Source of the DNA: Ectobacillus panaciterrae DSM 19096
GTDB taxonomy: Bacteria; Bacillota; Bacilli; Bacillales; Bacillaceae_G
Direction: 5' to 3'
Length of the DNA: 64,000 nucleotides
Assembly (NCBI RefSeq): GCF_000430785.1
Contig: NZ_KE387246.1
Coordinates: 237,936-301,935, forward strand
Every line of letters begins with the position of its first letter. Position 1 is the stretch's first letter. The notes beneath the pieces were generated by a model. The model saw only the letters and a program-made list of their open reading frames with translations. It was not told where the DNA came from and did not search any database. This document shows positions 9,797 to 17,677 of this stretch, one piece after another. The translations under genes and the position numbers were made by a program.

Positions 9797-10636
9797 GTGA
9801 AAGCAGCAAGGTTTATTGCATGTTTGATGTTTGCATTCGCAGCTTTTTTGCCAAATGGAGCAAGGGCGATGGAAACAGGAAATATGCCGAACGTATTGAA
9901 CAGTATGAAGTCTTACAAAATCTTCTACAATGCGCCGAACAGCCAAATCATTTCTCAGCTCGGTACATATGATTTTGTTATGATTGAACCATATCATTAC
10001 ACAGCTGAACAAATTCAGAAAATCAAAGCAAGCGGCACACGGGTTTTCGGCTACATTAGCACGATGGAAGCGGCAAACTGGAACCAGCAGCTCATGGCGC
10101 AGTTTGAGCCGCAGGACTACTTCTACCGGGACGGGGAAAAAGTTCACTTTGCCCAGTGGGATTCTTATTTGATGGATATCGCATCTCCTCATTACCAGCA
10201 AATACTGATGAGTGAAATAGAGAAGAACATTGCGGCTAAAGGCTTTGACGGCATCTTTCTAGATACAGTGGGAGATATCGATAACGAGCATAGCGGGACT
10301 GTTTTGCAAACGCAGCGAGAGGGCATGAAGATGTTTCTGAAAGGGATAAAAGAAACATATCCCGGTATGGCGCTCATCCAAAACTGGGGCTTTGAAACGT
10401 TGAAAACAACGACAGCCCCGTATGTGAACGCGATTATGTGGGAGGATTTTAACTACAGCACTGTCGCGAAGGATCAGTGGTCGCTTGACCGTATACAAGA
10501 TTTGCAAACATTACATAGTCAATACAACATTGAGGTGCTGACTGTTTCATGTGCTGAAAAAACGAAAAGCACACAATTAGCGCAAAAATATGGGTTTATT
10601 CATTATCATACGAACCGCGGGTATGATATTTGGTAG
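9797..10636 (+). CDS. Secreted PelA-type glycoside hydrolase (GH114/GH166-like)
   Basis: 279 aa. The GTG at 9797 follows AGGAGG and opens a signal peptide (MKAARFIACLMFAFAAFLP..ARA). The mature part is a TIM-barrel of the endo-alpha-1,4-polygalactosaminidase type, with FVMIEPYHY, RVFGYIS and the acidic motif GFDGIFLDTVGDID. This corresponds to the hydrolase half of proteobacterial PelA, which trims or releases GalNAc-rich Pel. It stands alone downstream of pelG, separated by a repeat element, and ends in its own terminator. Confidence 0.85.
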   Translation: MKAARFIACLMFAFAAFLPNGARAMETGNMPNVLNSMKSYKIFYNAPNSQIISQLGTYDFVMIEPYHYTAEQIQKIKASGTRVFGYISTMEAANWNQQLMAQFEPQDYFYRDGEKVHFAQWDSYLMDIASPHYQQILMSEIEKNIAAKGFDGIFLDTVGDIDNEHSGTVLQTQREGMKMFLKGIKETYPGMALIQNWGFETLKTTTAPYVNAIMWEDFNYSTVAKDQWSLDRIQDLQTLHSQYNIEVLTVSCAEKTKSTQLAQKYGFIHYHTNRGYDIW

Positions 10637-10638
10637 GG

Positions 10639-10664
10639 AGCAGGGCTTTAGAGCCTTGCTTTTT
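10639..10664 (+). terminator. Terminator of the pel operon
   Basis: AGCAGGGCTTTAGAGCCTTGCT hairpin followed by a T-run, directly after the hydrolase stop. A second hairpin flanked by A and T runs lies at about 10691-10720. Confidence 0.8.
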
Positions 10665-10863
10665 GTTTGGAAAAAGGCAGATCGGAAAAAAGCCAAAAAG
10701 AAATTGGCTTTTTCCTGTAGTGCTTATTGGGAATGCTGTAATCCTGCCGACCTCTGTAATCGTTCTGCGACTAACGCTTATGGGGTGCAAACTCTTCCGA
10801 CAAGTTATCCAAGTCCAGAACCGCGCCTCATCAAACAATAGGATATATAATTCGTTTGTGTAA

Positions 10864-10890
10864 AGAAAAAAGGAAAGCAGATGGCTTTCC
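10864..10890 (-). terminator. Terminator of the small minus-strand gene at 10926-11168
   Basis: Minus strand GGAAAGCCATCTGCTTTCC followed by TTTTTT. Its position just after the 80-codon reading frame supports that frame as a real gene. Confidence 0.75.
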
Positions 10891-10925
10891 TCGAGAAATA
10901 GCATGATGAGTCAAACAGATGAGTG

Positions 10926-11168
10926 TTAATACATCCATGTGTGATGCATAAGTTCAAGTGGAGATGTTACATACCATGGATTCCAAGGGATTGAAGCAGG
11001 ATAAGAAGGAAGATATGGCGTTGGAGAAGAACTAGTTGAATATATGGAATGTGAATACATGGGATAGGAGTGCTGCAGCGATTGGTGAACCGCATGAAGT
11101 GTCGCTTGTCCGGCACCCCATAGGATAGCGCCTGTTTGCCGTGCGTTGTTAAAGTATGGCATTACCAT
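10926..11168 (-). CDS. Small uncharacterised protein, Tyr/Pro/Ser-rich C-terminus
   Basis: 80 aa starting MVMPYFNNARQTGAILWGAG, with a C-terminal half rich in Tyr, Ser, Pro and Trp (YPMYSHSIYSTSSSP). I do not recognise the family. The composition recalls small spore-coat proteins, but that is a guess. AAAGGAGG lies 14 bases upstream of the ATG, which is longer than ideal; ATG codon 3 is an alternative. A good terminator follows at 10864-10890. The left end of an IS605-type element begins about 30 bases upstream of the start and may have displaced the promoter. Confidence 0.5.
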   Translation of the reverse strand: MVMPYFNNARQTGAILWGAGQATLHAVHQSLQHSYPMYSHSIYSTSSSPTPYLPSYPASIPWNPWYVTSPLELMHHTWMY

Positions 11169-11271
11169 AATAATTCGTTTTACCTCCTTTATCTTTTGTA
11201 GGCGAGAAGACCCCATCCTCAAGAAATGGGAAGGGCGCAGCCTAATGAGTAGGGTGGGGATGAATCGCCTT

Positions 11272-11308
11272 CGGACAAGGGATGGCTATATGCCATCCCG
11301 ATTGTCCG
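11272..11308 (+). repeat. Left-end hairpin of the IS605-type element
   Basis: Two stacked stems, CGGACAA/TTGTCCG and GGGATGGC/GCCATCCC, around a TATAT loop, as is typical for the single-stranded ends recognised by Y1 transposases. Confidence 0.7.
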
Positions 11309-11508
11309 ACTGTTCGAGTGCTGTTTGTAGAAGATACAGTATCATTTGTGCACGAGTGCCAAACTCTTTCTGTTCTTTGTAGAAATCTAATCTTTCCAAT
11401 CGTGTGTTTGTAGGGAATGGAACATTCGTTTGTTTTTTCTCTGATTTTCCTTCTTTTTCCAATTTATGCGTGTTATACTACCTACATGGAAAAAGGAGGT
11501 GAAGTACC

Positions 11509-12630
11509 ATGTTAGTCAACAAGGCATACAAGTTCCGTATCTACCTCAACAAAGAACAATCCACCTTAATCAATAAAACAATTGGTTGCAGTCGCTTTGT
11601 ATTCAATCGCTTCCTCACCCTATGGAATGATGCCTACAAGGCAACAGGTGAAGGTTTGACGTACAACTCTTGCTCGAAACAGCTCACAGCGCTTAAAAAA
11701 GAAGTGCCATGGCTGAAAGAAGTAGACAGCGTTGCCTTGCAATCCTCCCTCAAGAACCTTGACGATGCGTTCAAACGCTTTTTCCAAAAACAGAATGACG
11801 CACCGCGATTCAAAAGCAAACGAAACAAAGTCCAATCCTATACCACAAAGCATACAAATGGAAACATTGCGGTAGAGGGCAATTACATCAAGCTCCCTAA
11901 GCTGGGCCTTGTTCGTTTTGCCAAAAGCCGTGAAGTGGAAGGACGTATTCTGGGTGCAACAGTAAGACGAAATTCATCTGGCAAATACTTTGTGTCCATC
12001 TTGGCAGAAGTGGATGTACAACCAAAACAGAAAACGGAATCAAGCGTTGGCATTGACTTGGGATTAAAAGACTTTGCTATTTTAAGTACAGGAGAGGTAT
12101 TCTCCAATCCAAAATGGTTTCGTATATTAGAGGACAAATTAGCGAAAGCCCAGCGTGTTCTGTCCAGACGCACCAAAGGTTCTGCTAATTGGAACAAACA
12201 ACGCATCAAAGTTGCTCGTATCCATGAGAGAATTGTGAATGCCAGAACAGACTACTTGCAGAAAATCTCTACCTATGTGGTCGAAAACCATGACCTCATC
12301 GGCATTGAAGATTTGCAGGTGTCAAACATGCTGAAGAACGGCAACCTTGCAAAAGCCATCAGTGAAGTAAGCTGGTCGCAGTTCCGCACGATGTTGGCGT
12401 ACAAAGCCAAATGGTACGGCAAGCAAATCGTCGCTGTGTCCAAGACATTTGCAAGCAGCCAGCTATGCTCATGTTGCGGCTACAAACATAAAGACGTGAA
12501 GAATCTCAATTTGCGTGAGTGGACATGTCCATCTTGCGAAACATATCACGATCGAGATTTGAACGCAGGACAGAACCTTAGAAATGAAGCGATTCGTCTC
12601 TCAACCGTCGGAGCGACGGGGGTAGCCTAA
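11509..12630 (+). CDS. tnpB: TnpB, RNA-guided nuclease of an IS605-type element
   Basis: 373 aa. An N-terminal helical/OB region precedes a RuvC-type nuclease. The acidic residues look intact: Asp in GIDLGLKD (about 183), Glu in IGIEDLQ (about 267) and Asp in [11 protein letters not shown] (about 350). A zinc-finger pair, CSCC and CPSC (about 320-343), lies between them. TnpB proteins use a guide RNA from the element's right end to cut DNA. AAAGGAGGTG precedes the ATG. The frame is intact, so the protein is probably made. Confidence 0.93.
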   Translation: MLVNKAYKFRIYLNKEQSTLINKTIGCSRFVFNRFLTLWNDAYKATGEGLTYNSCSKQLTALKKEVPWLKEVDSVALQSSLKNLDDAFKRFFQKQNDAPRFKSKRNKVQSYTTKHTNGNIAVEGNYIKLPKLGLVRFAKSREVEGRILGATVRRNSSGKYFVSILAEVDVQPKQKTESSVGIDLGLKDFAILSTGEVFSNPKWFRILEDKLAKAQRVLSRRTKGSANWNKQRIKVARIHERIVNARTDYLQKISTYVVENHDLIGIEDLQVSNMLKNGNLAKAISEVSWSQFRTMLAYKAKWYGKQIVAVSKTFASSQLCSCCGYKHKDVKNLNLREWTCPSCETYHDRDLNAGQNLRNEAIRLSTVGATGVA

Positions 12631-12710
12631 TCCATAACTGGCCGATAGGCTGGTGTTCTTAGGAATCCCCCACTTCAAGGAGCGTTAGCGAGTAAGTGGT
12701 GGGTAGTTCA
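12560..12710 (+). ncRNA. Probable omegaRNA (guide RNA scaffold) of TnpB
   Basis: In this family the guide scaffold is transcribed from the 3' end of tnpB through the right end of the element. Here that stretch contains GGCCGATAGGCTGGTG and the right-end hairpin and stops at TTCA; the guide would be the flanking DNA from 12711 on. The 5' limit is a guess. Confidence 0.5.
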
Positions 12711-13045
12711 AGTGAAAAAGAACCGTGCATGCTGTTTTCCGTTTTTATAAACGATTGGTTAGTTCTCTTTTACATGTTATGTCGATGTCCTGAACAAAGA
12801 GCTTATTTCATTGAGATTGATTGCTGTTTCAGGATGTTTATATAGGATTTTAAGTAAGTGTATTCACGTTGGGATGAGGTTTTTAATATTCGGCTGTACT
12901 TCCGATAATCTGGGTTATGTGTACAAAGCTCATATTTAACAACAAGATAGCCAAAGTACATTGAAAAAGGAAGATTTTTCTCTTGAATCCAGAAAAATGA
13001 ATACTAGTTTATAGTTTCGTGTAATAAATCGATACATAGTTATTG

Positions 13046-13075
13046 TTTACAAAATACACCAATCGGTCGCATAAT
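13046..13075 (+). promoter_or_regulatory. Promoter of the glycosyltransferase gene
   Basis: TTTACA (13046-13051) and CATAAT (13070-13075) are 18 bases apart. The spacer contains ACCAATCGGT, a short palindrome that could bind a repressor. The rest of 12711-13111 shows no gene. Confidence 0.5.
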
Positions 13076-13111
13076 TAACTCTATTAATTATTATTAGAAG
13101 GAGAGAGGATT

Positions 13112-14320
13112 ATGGCAAAAGTTCTTGTTTTCAACTTTCCGGGAGAAGGGCATATTAATCCAACAATTGCACTTGTAGAAGAATTAATACAAAGAGGCGA
13201 AGAAGTCATTTACTACTGTGTAGAAGAATATAGAAATAAGATTGAGAAAACAGGAGCCGCATTTCGTTCTTACGAAAACTTTCTATCGCAGATAGATATT
13301 ATGAAAAGGATGAACGAGGGCGGAAATCCTCTGGAAATGGCATTGCGTGTAGTGACAGCTATGGATAAAATCATAGCTGATATTTTAAATGAAATAAAAG
13401 AAGAAGTGTATGATTATGTCATCTATGATAATAATTTTGCTGTAGGATGGATCGTAGCTGATATATTAAAACTACCAAAGATTTGTTCTTGTACAACATT
13501 TGCTTTCAATGAATACGTATTCTCTGGTTTTATGAAAAATCGAGGAGAAATAGATAAGAAATCTCCTATGTATCAGGCCGTTGTAGATATCTTAAAGAAA
13601 TGGAAAGCTACATATGGCATCGTTTTCAATGGTATTCAAGATATAATAAACCATCCTGGAGATATTACTATTGTATTTACATCAAAACTTTATCAGCCGC
13701 AGGCGGAAATGTTTGATGACTCATTCATATTTGTCGGTCCATCGATTGCAGCACGTAAGGATGTAGAGCATTTTCCTTTTGAAAAAATTCAAACAGATAA
13801 GCTGATTTATATTTCTATGGGAACTGTATTTAATCAACAGCCGGAATTATATAATACGTGCTTTGAGGCATTCCGGGAAAGTCAAGCTACTGTCGTATTA
13901 GCTGTAGGGAAAAAGACAGATATTAGTCAATTTAAAAATATTCCTTCTAACTTTAGAGTATATAATTATGTACCTCAGTTAGAAGTGCTGCAACGTGCTG
14001 ATGTATTCGTTACACATGGGGGAATGAATAGTTCCAGTGAAGGGCTATATTTTGGTGTTCCCCTTGTAGTCATTCCGGTTATGGGAGATCAGCCAGTAAT
14101 AGCGAAACGAGTAGAAGAGTTAGGGGCCGGCTTACAACTGGATCGTAAACAACTTACTGCAGACGTATTGCGTGATGCAACAGAGCGCGTATTACATAAT
14201 CCTCTATTTGCAGAAAATAGCCGTAAAATCGGAGATTCCTTGCAGAAGGCTGGAGGATATAAAAAAGCAGCAGATGAAATCTTTAAGTTTAAACAGCAAA
14301 TTCAAATTTCATCTAAATAA
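13112..14320 (+). CDS. MGT/YjiC-type UDP-glycosyltransferase
   Basis: 402 aa, GT1 family. The N-terminus (KVLVFNFPGEGHINPTIALV) is the acceptor-domain motif of macrolide-type glycosyltransferases. The donor-binding signature HGGMNSSSEGLYFGVPLVVI and MGDQ lie in the C-terminal half. It should transfer a sugar from a UDP donor to a small molecule such as a macrolide or flavonoid. AGAAGGAGAG precedes the ATG. It stands alone between an IS605-type element and an IS605-end remnant, so it may be accessory DNA. Confidence 0.9.
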   Translation: MAKVLVFNFPGEGHINPTIALVEELIQRGEEVIYYCVEEYRNKIEKTGAAFRSYENFLSQIDIMKRMNEGGNPLEMALRVVTAMDKIIADILNEIKEEVYDYVIYDNNFAVGWIVADILKLPKICSCTTFAFNEYVFSGFMKNRGEIDKKSPMYQAVVDILKKWKATYGIVFNGIQDIINHPGDITIVFTSKLYQPQAEMFDDSFIFVGPSIAARKDVEHFPFEKIQTDKLIYISMGTVFNQQPELYNTCFEAFRESQATVVLAVGKKTDISQFKNIPSNFRVYNYVPQLEVLQRADVFVTHGGMNSSSEGLYFGVPLVVIPVMGDQPVIAKRVEELGAGLQLDRKQLTADVLRDATERVLHNPLFAENSRKIGDSLQKAGGYKKAADEIFKFKQQIQISSK

Positions 14321-14352
14321 TGAGTCTATCTTTATAGCTTTTATCATAAATT

Positions 14353-14400
14353 AGGCGAGAATACCCCCACTTCAAGGAGTGAGTAAGTGGGGGAGGTTCA
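14353..14400. mobile_element. Minimal IS605-end remnant (PATE-like)
   Basis: About 48 bases: TAGGCGAGAATACCCC, then hairpin arms CCCCCACTT and AAGTGGGGG (14364-14393), then GGTTCA. The same left motif (GGCGAGAA.ACCCC) and right hairpin bound the tnpB element at 11.2-12.7 kb. It looks like a deletion derivative with both ends and no gene. It forms the 3' end of the tgl reading frame. Confidence 0.65.
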
Positions 14401-15253
14401 TATGGGTTATATTATTGTACACCGTATTTAAAAAGAACCTATATTGATCAAATGAAATCGAACTTGTGTTATGTGAGATGACTATATGTTGATATTTATG
14501 AATCGAATAATCTCGTTGCCACATCGAAATTTTCGCCAAATGGTTAAAAGACAGCTTTGTAACTAAATTTGTCAGATAGGCTGATTGATTTGCTCCCGGC
14601 TTTCTCTTTTTATTTAGAACATGAATTATTTGTTCAGCTGTTCCTATTCCTATTCCATGTCCAAAATATGTACCATCTTCAAGAACAACGGCATTTTCTC
14701 CTATCCACTGAGGAGTTTGCGGATTAAAGTCCGGGTTATTAAAATATACAACATCTCCAGGTAAAACATAGTCAGTATAATTTGTTTGTAATCCGAGGTC
14801 AGGATCAAAATGCCAGCTGTATAGATAGATGTTGTGGAATAATTGATTAAAAAAATATGTGCCAATTACGTTTAGGACCGCATGGTAATAGATAATGAGC
14901 TTCGCCGTTGCACATTCAAACGCATATTGTGAACTGTTCATGTAAATGTCTTGAATCGCATCAGATGGTTTTACCCCATACCGCAGCAGGAATCCGCCGG
15001 TACTCGTCAAATGCCAGTATTGAGGATTGCAACTGGATTTTTCAAATACTTCAAACCGCACTTTGCTCCGATTCAGAGCTCTTGCACTTAATATGATATT
15101 TTTTCGTAACTTAAGCTCAAACGATAATTCATTTATGGACTGATACGAATAAACGACTTGATCTTCATTTATCCGTTGCATGATTACACTTTCAATGCTG
15201 TCAGACGGCCACATGTCACTTTGTTGAAAGGGCATCCCCAATAGTTGAATCAT
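14372..15253 (-). CDS. tgl: Spore-coat protein-glutamine gamma-glutamyltransferase Tgl
   Basis: 293 aa; the Bacillus subtilis enzyme has 245. The catalytic cysteine lies in YAFECATA (Cys114), and WIGENAV and YFGHGIG carry the further active-site Glu and His. Tgl cross-links coat proteins through epsilon-(gamma-glutamyl)lysine bonds late in sporulation. AAGGAG precedes the ATG. The conserved region ends near HLAKISMW; the following about 45 residues have no counterpart that I know, and the last ten codons (MNLPHLLTP) and stop are read from the IS605-end remnant. The native 3' end was probably altered. Confidence 0.93.
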   Translation of the reverse strand: MIQLLGMPFQQSDMWPSDSIESVIMQRINEDQVVYSYQSINELSFELKLRKNIILSARALNRSKVRFEVFEKSSCNPQYWHLTSTGGFLLRYGVKPSDAIQDIYMNSSQYAFECATAKLIIYYHAVLNVIGTYFFNQLFHNIYLYSWHFDPDLGLQTNYTDYVLPGDVVYFNNPDFNPQTPQWIGENAVVLEDGTYFGHGIGIGTAEQIIHVLNKKRKPGANQSAYLTNLVTKLSFNHLAKISMWQRDYSIHKYQHIVISHNTSSISFDQYRFFLNTVYNNITHMNLPHLLTP

Positions 15254-15470
15254 AATATAGCTCCTTCCAAGCTTAAGTATTAATTCATATTATTACCCAG
15301 CATATTCAAACATTGCTCTGATATGTAATTTTCACAAATAAAACAACCCGTCATTTTTTAGGCAGAACTCCTGTATTTTCTCGTTCCATCGCTTATACTT
15401 CGATTCTTAAAGGTATATTTCACTCTTCAAAAGGATAGATAAGCTTTAAATGAACTGCCCAATAATTTTA

Positions 15471-15496
15471 AGCTCTGCTTATGCAGAGCTTTTTTA
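15471..15496. terminator. Hairpin terminator between tgl and the next minus-strand gene
   Basis: AGCTCTGC-TTAT-GCAGAGCT. The T-run lies on the plus strand; on the minus strand it would end the gene at 15507-15902 only weakly. Confidence 0.5.
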
Positions 15497-15506
15497 TTTT
15501 ATTTCT

Positions 15507-15902
15507 TTAGATTGTTCTATTTCCCATAGGTGAAAAATTAAAGAAAGTAATCTCTGTATACTTAGATTCAACTTTCAATTCTTCTTCGAATAAGCTTTCG
15601 ACCAGGCACTTTGTCCAAAACTCAAACAGCGCTCGCCCGAATTCACCTTCATGTCTAGTGGATGACATTTCTACTCCTGATTCGTCATTTTCGTAGTTGT
15701 ATTCTAAAACTAAGTTGTCAAATGCAAAAACAGCGTAAATTTTCCCATTGTATTTATGAAACTCTATATCTAAAACCTTAATGGAGGTTGATTCTATGTA
15801 TGTCTTTACTGTGGAGCGAAAAGCGCTTTCAAACCTTTCAGCTAAATGTTCAGTATCTTTTAAAATACTTAATCCAACATGACCTTCAATTCTATTTAAC
15901 AA
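15507..15902 (-). CDS. Uncharacterised 131-aa protein
   Basis: Soluble, acidic protein without signal peptide, with a mixed alpha/beta pattern (KVLDIEFHKYNGKIYAVFAF). I do not recognise the family. The TTG start has AAGGAGGGG six bases upstream, which supports translation. A hairpin follows at 15471-15496. It stands alone, next to the IS6-like remnant. Confidence 0.6.
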   Translation of the reverse strand: MLNRIEGHVGLSILKDTEHLAERFESAFRSTVKTYIESTSIKVLDIEFHKYNGKIYAVFAFDNLVLEYNYENDESGVEMSSTRHEGEFGRALFEFWTKCLVESLFEEELKVESKYTEITFFNFSPMGNRTI

Positions 15903-15949
15903 ATTAACCCCTCCTTGTAATTTATACCTAAATTATATAATAGAAAGAA

Positions 15950-16132
15950 GGGTTCTGGCACAAACCTCGAATGCTGTCAAAATATATACAAAATATGAAT
16001 ATATTTCCGAACATTTAAGTATATTGAAACGTGGAAATTAGGAAAAACATACAGGATTCCGAATAAATGTTTCATTTGACAGAGTAATATTCAGGTTACA
16101 TTAATTGTCCAATTCTTTTTGCACCAGAACCC
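15950..16132. mobile_element. Decayed element bounded by IS6-family-like ends
   Basis: Left end GGGTTCTGGCACAAA and right end TTTTTGCACCAGAACCC are inverted copies, as in IS26/IS240-type elements. The 183 bases between them hold no gene. Similar single ends lie at 19665-19678 and 40159-40172. The family assignment is from memory of the terminal sequence. Confidence 0.5.
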
Positions 16133-16207
16133 TCTTCAACATATATTGAAGTACATACTGCTGCAATTGTAGGTAATGCTCCAGAACGTATTGCTGTAGA
16201 GGTTTAG
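16133..16207 (+). pseudogene. C-terminal stub of an unrecognised gene
   Basis: The open frame SSTYIEVHTAAIVGNAPERI..VEV-stop begins exactly where the IS6-like right end stops and is followed by a terminator (16243-16270). It has no start codon. It looks like a gene end left after an insertion or deletion; I do not recognise the family. Confidence 0.4.
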
Positions 16208-16242
16208 AGATTTTTCACTTTTGATAATCACATGTTATGTAA

Positions 16243-16270
16243 CCTTCACCAGTAAAGGTGGAGGTTTTTT
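16243..16270 (+). terminator. Terminator after the gene stub
   Basis: CCTTCACC-AGTAAA-GGTGGAGG followed by TTTTTT. A second hairpin (TACTATCT/AGATAGTA) follows at about 16304-16326. Confidence 0.75.
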
Positions 16271-16403
16271 CAATAGCTGAAAACGAATCAGCTAATTGTA
16301 CATACTATCTTTCAGGTCAGATAGTACGTTCAGGTTTTTTGGTAGCAGCATCTAGCCGGTGGAACTTAAACATGCCCCCAATTTTATCCTCTCTTAATTA
16401 CAT

Positions 16404-16428
16404 GAAAAAAGAGTAGCCGAGGCTACTC
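16404..16428 (-). terminator. Terminator of the pha transcript
   Basis: Minus strand GAGTAGCC-TCGGCTACTC followed by TTTTTT. The TAG stop of the phaJ stub lies inside the stem. Confidence 0.75.
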
Positions 16429-16590
16429 CATTTTCAACGTTGCTGCTGTTCCTTCCACAACCAAGTTATCATATTGATTGTAGACGTTCGTTTGCAATGT
16501 AATAATTTTTTTGTCATCTCGTTTTTGAATCACTTCCACAATGACACGGATTGTATCTCCGATTTTCACTGGTGATATAAAGCTACATTT
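16423..16590 (-). pseudogene. phaJ: 3' stub of phaJ, (R)-enoyl-CoA hydratase
   Basis: The minus-strand frame from KCSFISPVKIGDTIRV to TLKME-stop matches the C-terminal third of MaoC/PhaJ-type hydratases (SPVKIGDT strand and following beta-hairpin). The hot-dog core with the catalytic Asp/His is missing. The stub starts three bases after the phaP stop without start codon, so an internal deletion probably removed the first two thirds. The normal product makes (R)-3-hydroxyacyl-CoA for polyhydroxyalkanoate synthesis. Confidence 0.65.
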
Positions 16591-16593
16591 CTC

Positions 16594-17118
16594 TTATCTC
16601 ACCGAAAGGACTACTTGTTTAGCACTTTCTTCGAATTTCTTCACCAAATCGAGTTGCGTTGCTCGCAGTCCTTGTAAAAAATCTTCCATTTGTTTTTGTA
16701 CATCTTCGCGTTGCTGCTGTTGCTGGGAAAGCCATTGCTTCATTACGTCTTCAAATTGTCCGCTTGTTTGAGAAAGCAAGGACAAAGATGATTTTGCAGG
16801 GGACGAGGAGATATGCTCCATTTGCTGGGATAGTTCATTCCATTTCTCTTGCCACTCATCGATTTGAGAAGCGAACTGTGTGCCTGCAAATTGCTTCATA
16901 TAGTCTGTATATTGCGTACTCATTTGAGACGTATATTGCTTCATTTCCTGTTCCATTGCTTCTAAGCCTTCTGTCATTTTATAAAATGCTTCTTGCTGTT
17001 GCTTCACGGTTTCAATTGTAAAATCTTCCATTTGTTTTCCGACAGAAGTAAGTAAAGAAAGAGAGTGCGACCAGTTGTTCCAAAATGCTTCGACTATTTC
17101 ATATGTTTTAGCTTCCAT
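16594..17118 (-). CDS. phaP: Phasin PhaP, polyhydroxyalkanoate granule protein
   Basis: 174 aa from the ATG at 17118 (MEAKTYEIVEAFWNNWSHSL), typical of Bacillus phasins. It is almost wholly helical, rich in Gln and Glu, without membrane segments (KQQQEAFYKMTEGLEAMEQE). It coats PHA granules and controls their size. It lies 46 bases downstream of phaQ, as in Bacillus megaterium-type pha clusters. The divergent phaRBC genes are not in the neighbourhood. Confidence 0.88.
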   Translation of the reverse strand: MEAKTYEIVEAFWNNWSHSLSLLTSVGKQMEDFTIETVKQQQEAFYKMTEGLEAMEQEMKQYTSQMSTQYTDYMKQFAGTQFASQIDEWQEKWNELSQQMEHISSSPAKSSLSLLSQTSGQFEDVMKQWLSQQQQQREDVQKQMEDFLQGLRATQLDLVKKFEESAKQVVLSVR

Positions 17119-17164
17119 GACGTACGTAACCCCCAAATATTTATTTACATATTGTGAATGCAGA

Positions 17165-17602
17165 TTATTCTGCAGAACCACCATTCTGTTTGTCTTTTTC
17201 TTTGGTGCTTGGAAATGGAAAGAATGCGCTGGTGTATAATCTGAAGAACGTGCCCAGCATGTTTTGGTACTGTTCAAATGAATAGGCAGAGGTTTTTAAG
17301 TATTTCTCACCGTACTCTGTTAAAGAGTAGATGCGTTTAGCTGGACCGCCTTCGCTCGTGTCCCATGTAGAGGAAATCAAATGATCCTTCTCAAGCTTTC
17401 GCAGCGTTCGGTACACGTTACCCTGGTCGATAGAAGAAAATCCCATGTCTATCAGCATTTGAATCAGTTTGTAGCCGTGAAGACTCCAATCTTTTAGGCA
17501 GAGAAGCAAGAAAGGAACAAGGAAGTTTTTCGGCATCGAGTTTAGCGTCTTAGCTTGAACTTCTTCAAGAAGTTCGTCCTGTTCTATGTCATTTTTTAGC
17601 AT
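17165..17602 (-). CDS. phaQ: PhaQ, PadR-family repressor of phasin genes
   Basis: 145 aa. The winged-helix PadR core (FLVPFLLLCLKDWSLHGYKL, IDQGNVYRTLRKLEKDHLIS, GGPAKRIYSLTEYGEKYL) spans residues 25-105. PhaQ senses PHA and represses phaQP. AGGTGAT precedes the ATG. A palindrome in its promoter region (17654-17677) is the likely operator. Confidence 0.9.
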   Translation of the reverse strand: MLKNDIEQDELLEEVQAKTLNSMPKNFLVPFLLLCLKDWSLHGYKLIQMLIDMGFSSIDQGNVYRTLRKLEKDHLISSTWDTSEGGPAKRIYSLTEYGEKYLKTSAYSFEQYQNMLGTFFRLYTSAFFPFPSTKEKDKQNGGSAE

Positions 17603-17653
17603 GATTGTATATCACCTCATGAACAACTTAGGAAATGAATAGTAATTATTCCT

Positions 17654-17677
17654 TATATGTGTAATCTACACCTATAT
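17654..17677. promoter_or_regulatory. Candidate PhaQ operator
   Basis: GTGTA-ATC-TACAC flanked by ATAT and TATAT, within the region where a minus-strand TTGACT/TAGATT promoter for phaQP can be drawn. Position and symmetry suggest autoregulation. Confidence 0.45.

Larger units (their letters stand above)
11200..12710 (+). mobile_element. IS200/IS605-superfamily element carrying only tnpB
   Basis: The left end begins near GTAGGCGAGAAGACCCC and contains a long hairpin (11272-11308: arms CGGACAA and GGGATGGC around TATAT). The right end holds a hairpin with CCCCCACTT and AAGTGGTGGG (12666-12704) and ends in TTCA. There is no tnpA, so transposition would need one in trans. Boundaries are estimated from the shared GGCGAGAA and TTCA ends. 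Confidence 0.75.

Noticed and set aside
10596-10904. Overlapping frames on both strands behind the pel operon
   Set aside because: They run through two terminator hairpins, lack ribosome binding sites and have no recognisable pattern.
15950-16132. Possible small RNA or complete IS between the inverted ends
   Set aside because: No transposase, no promoter and no conserved fold could be seen; treated as a decayed element.
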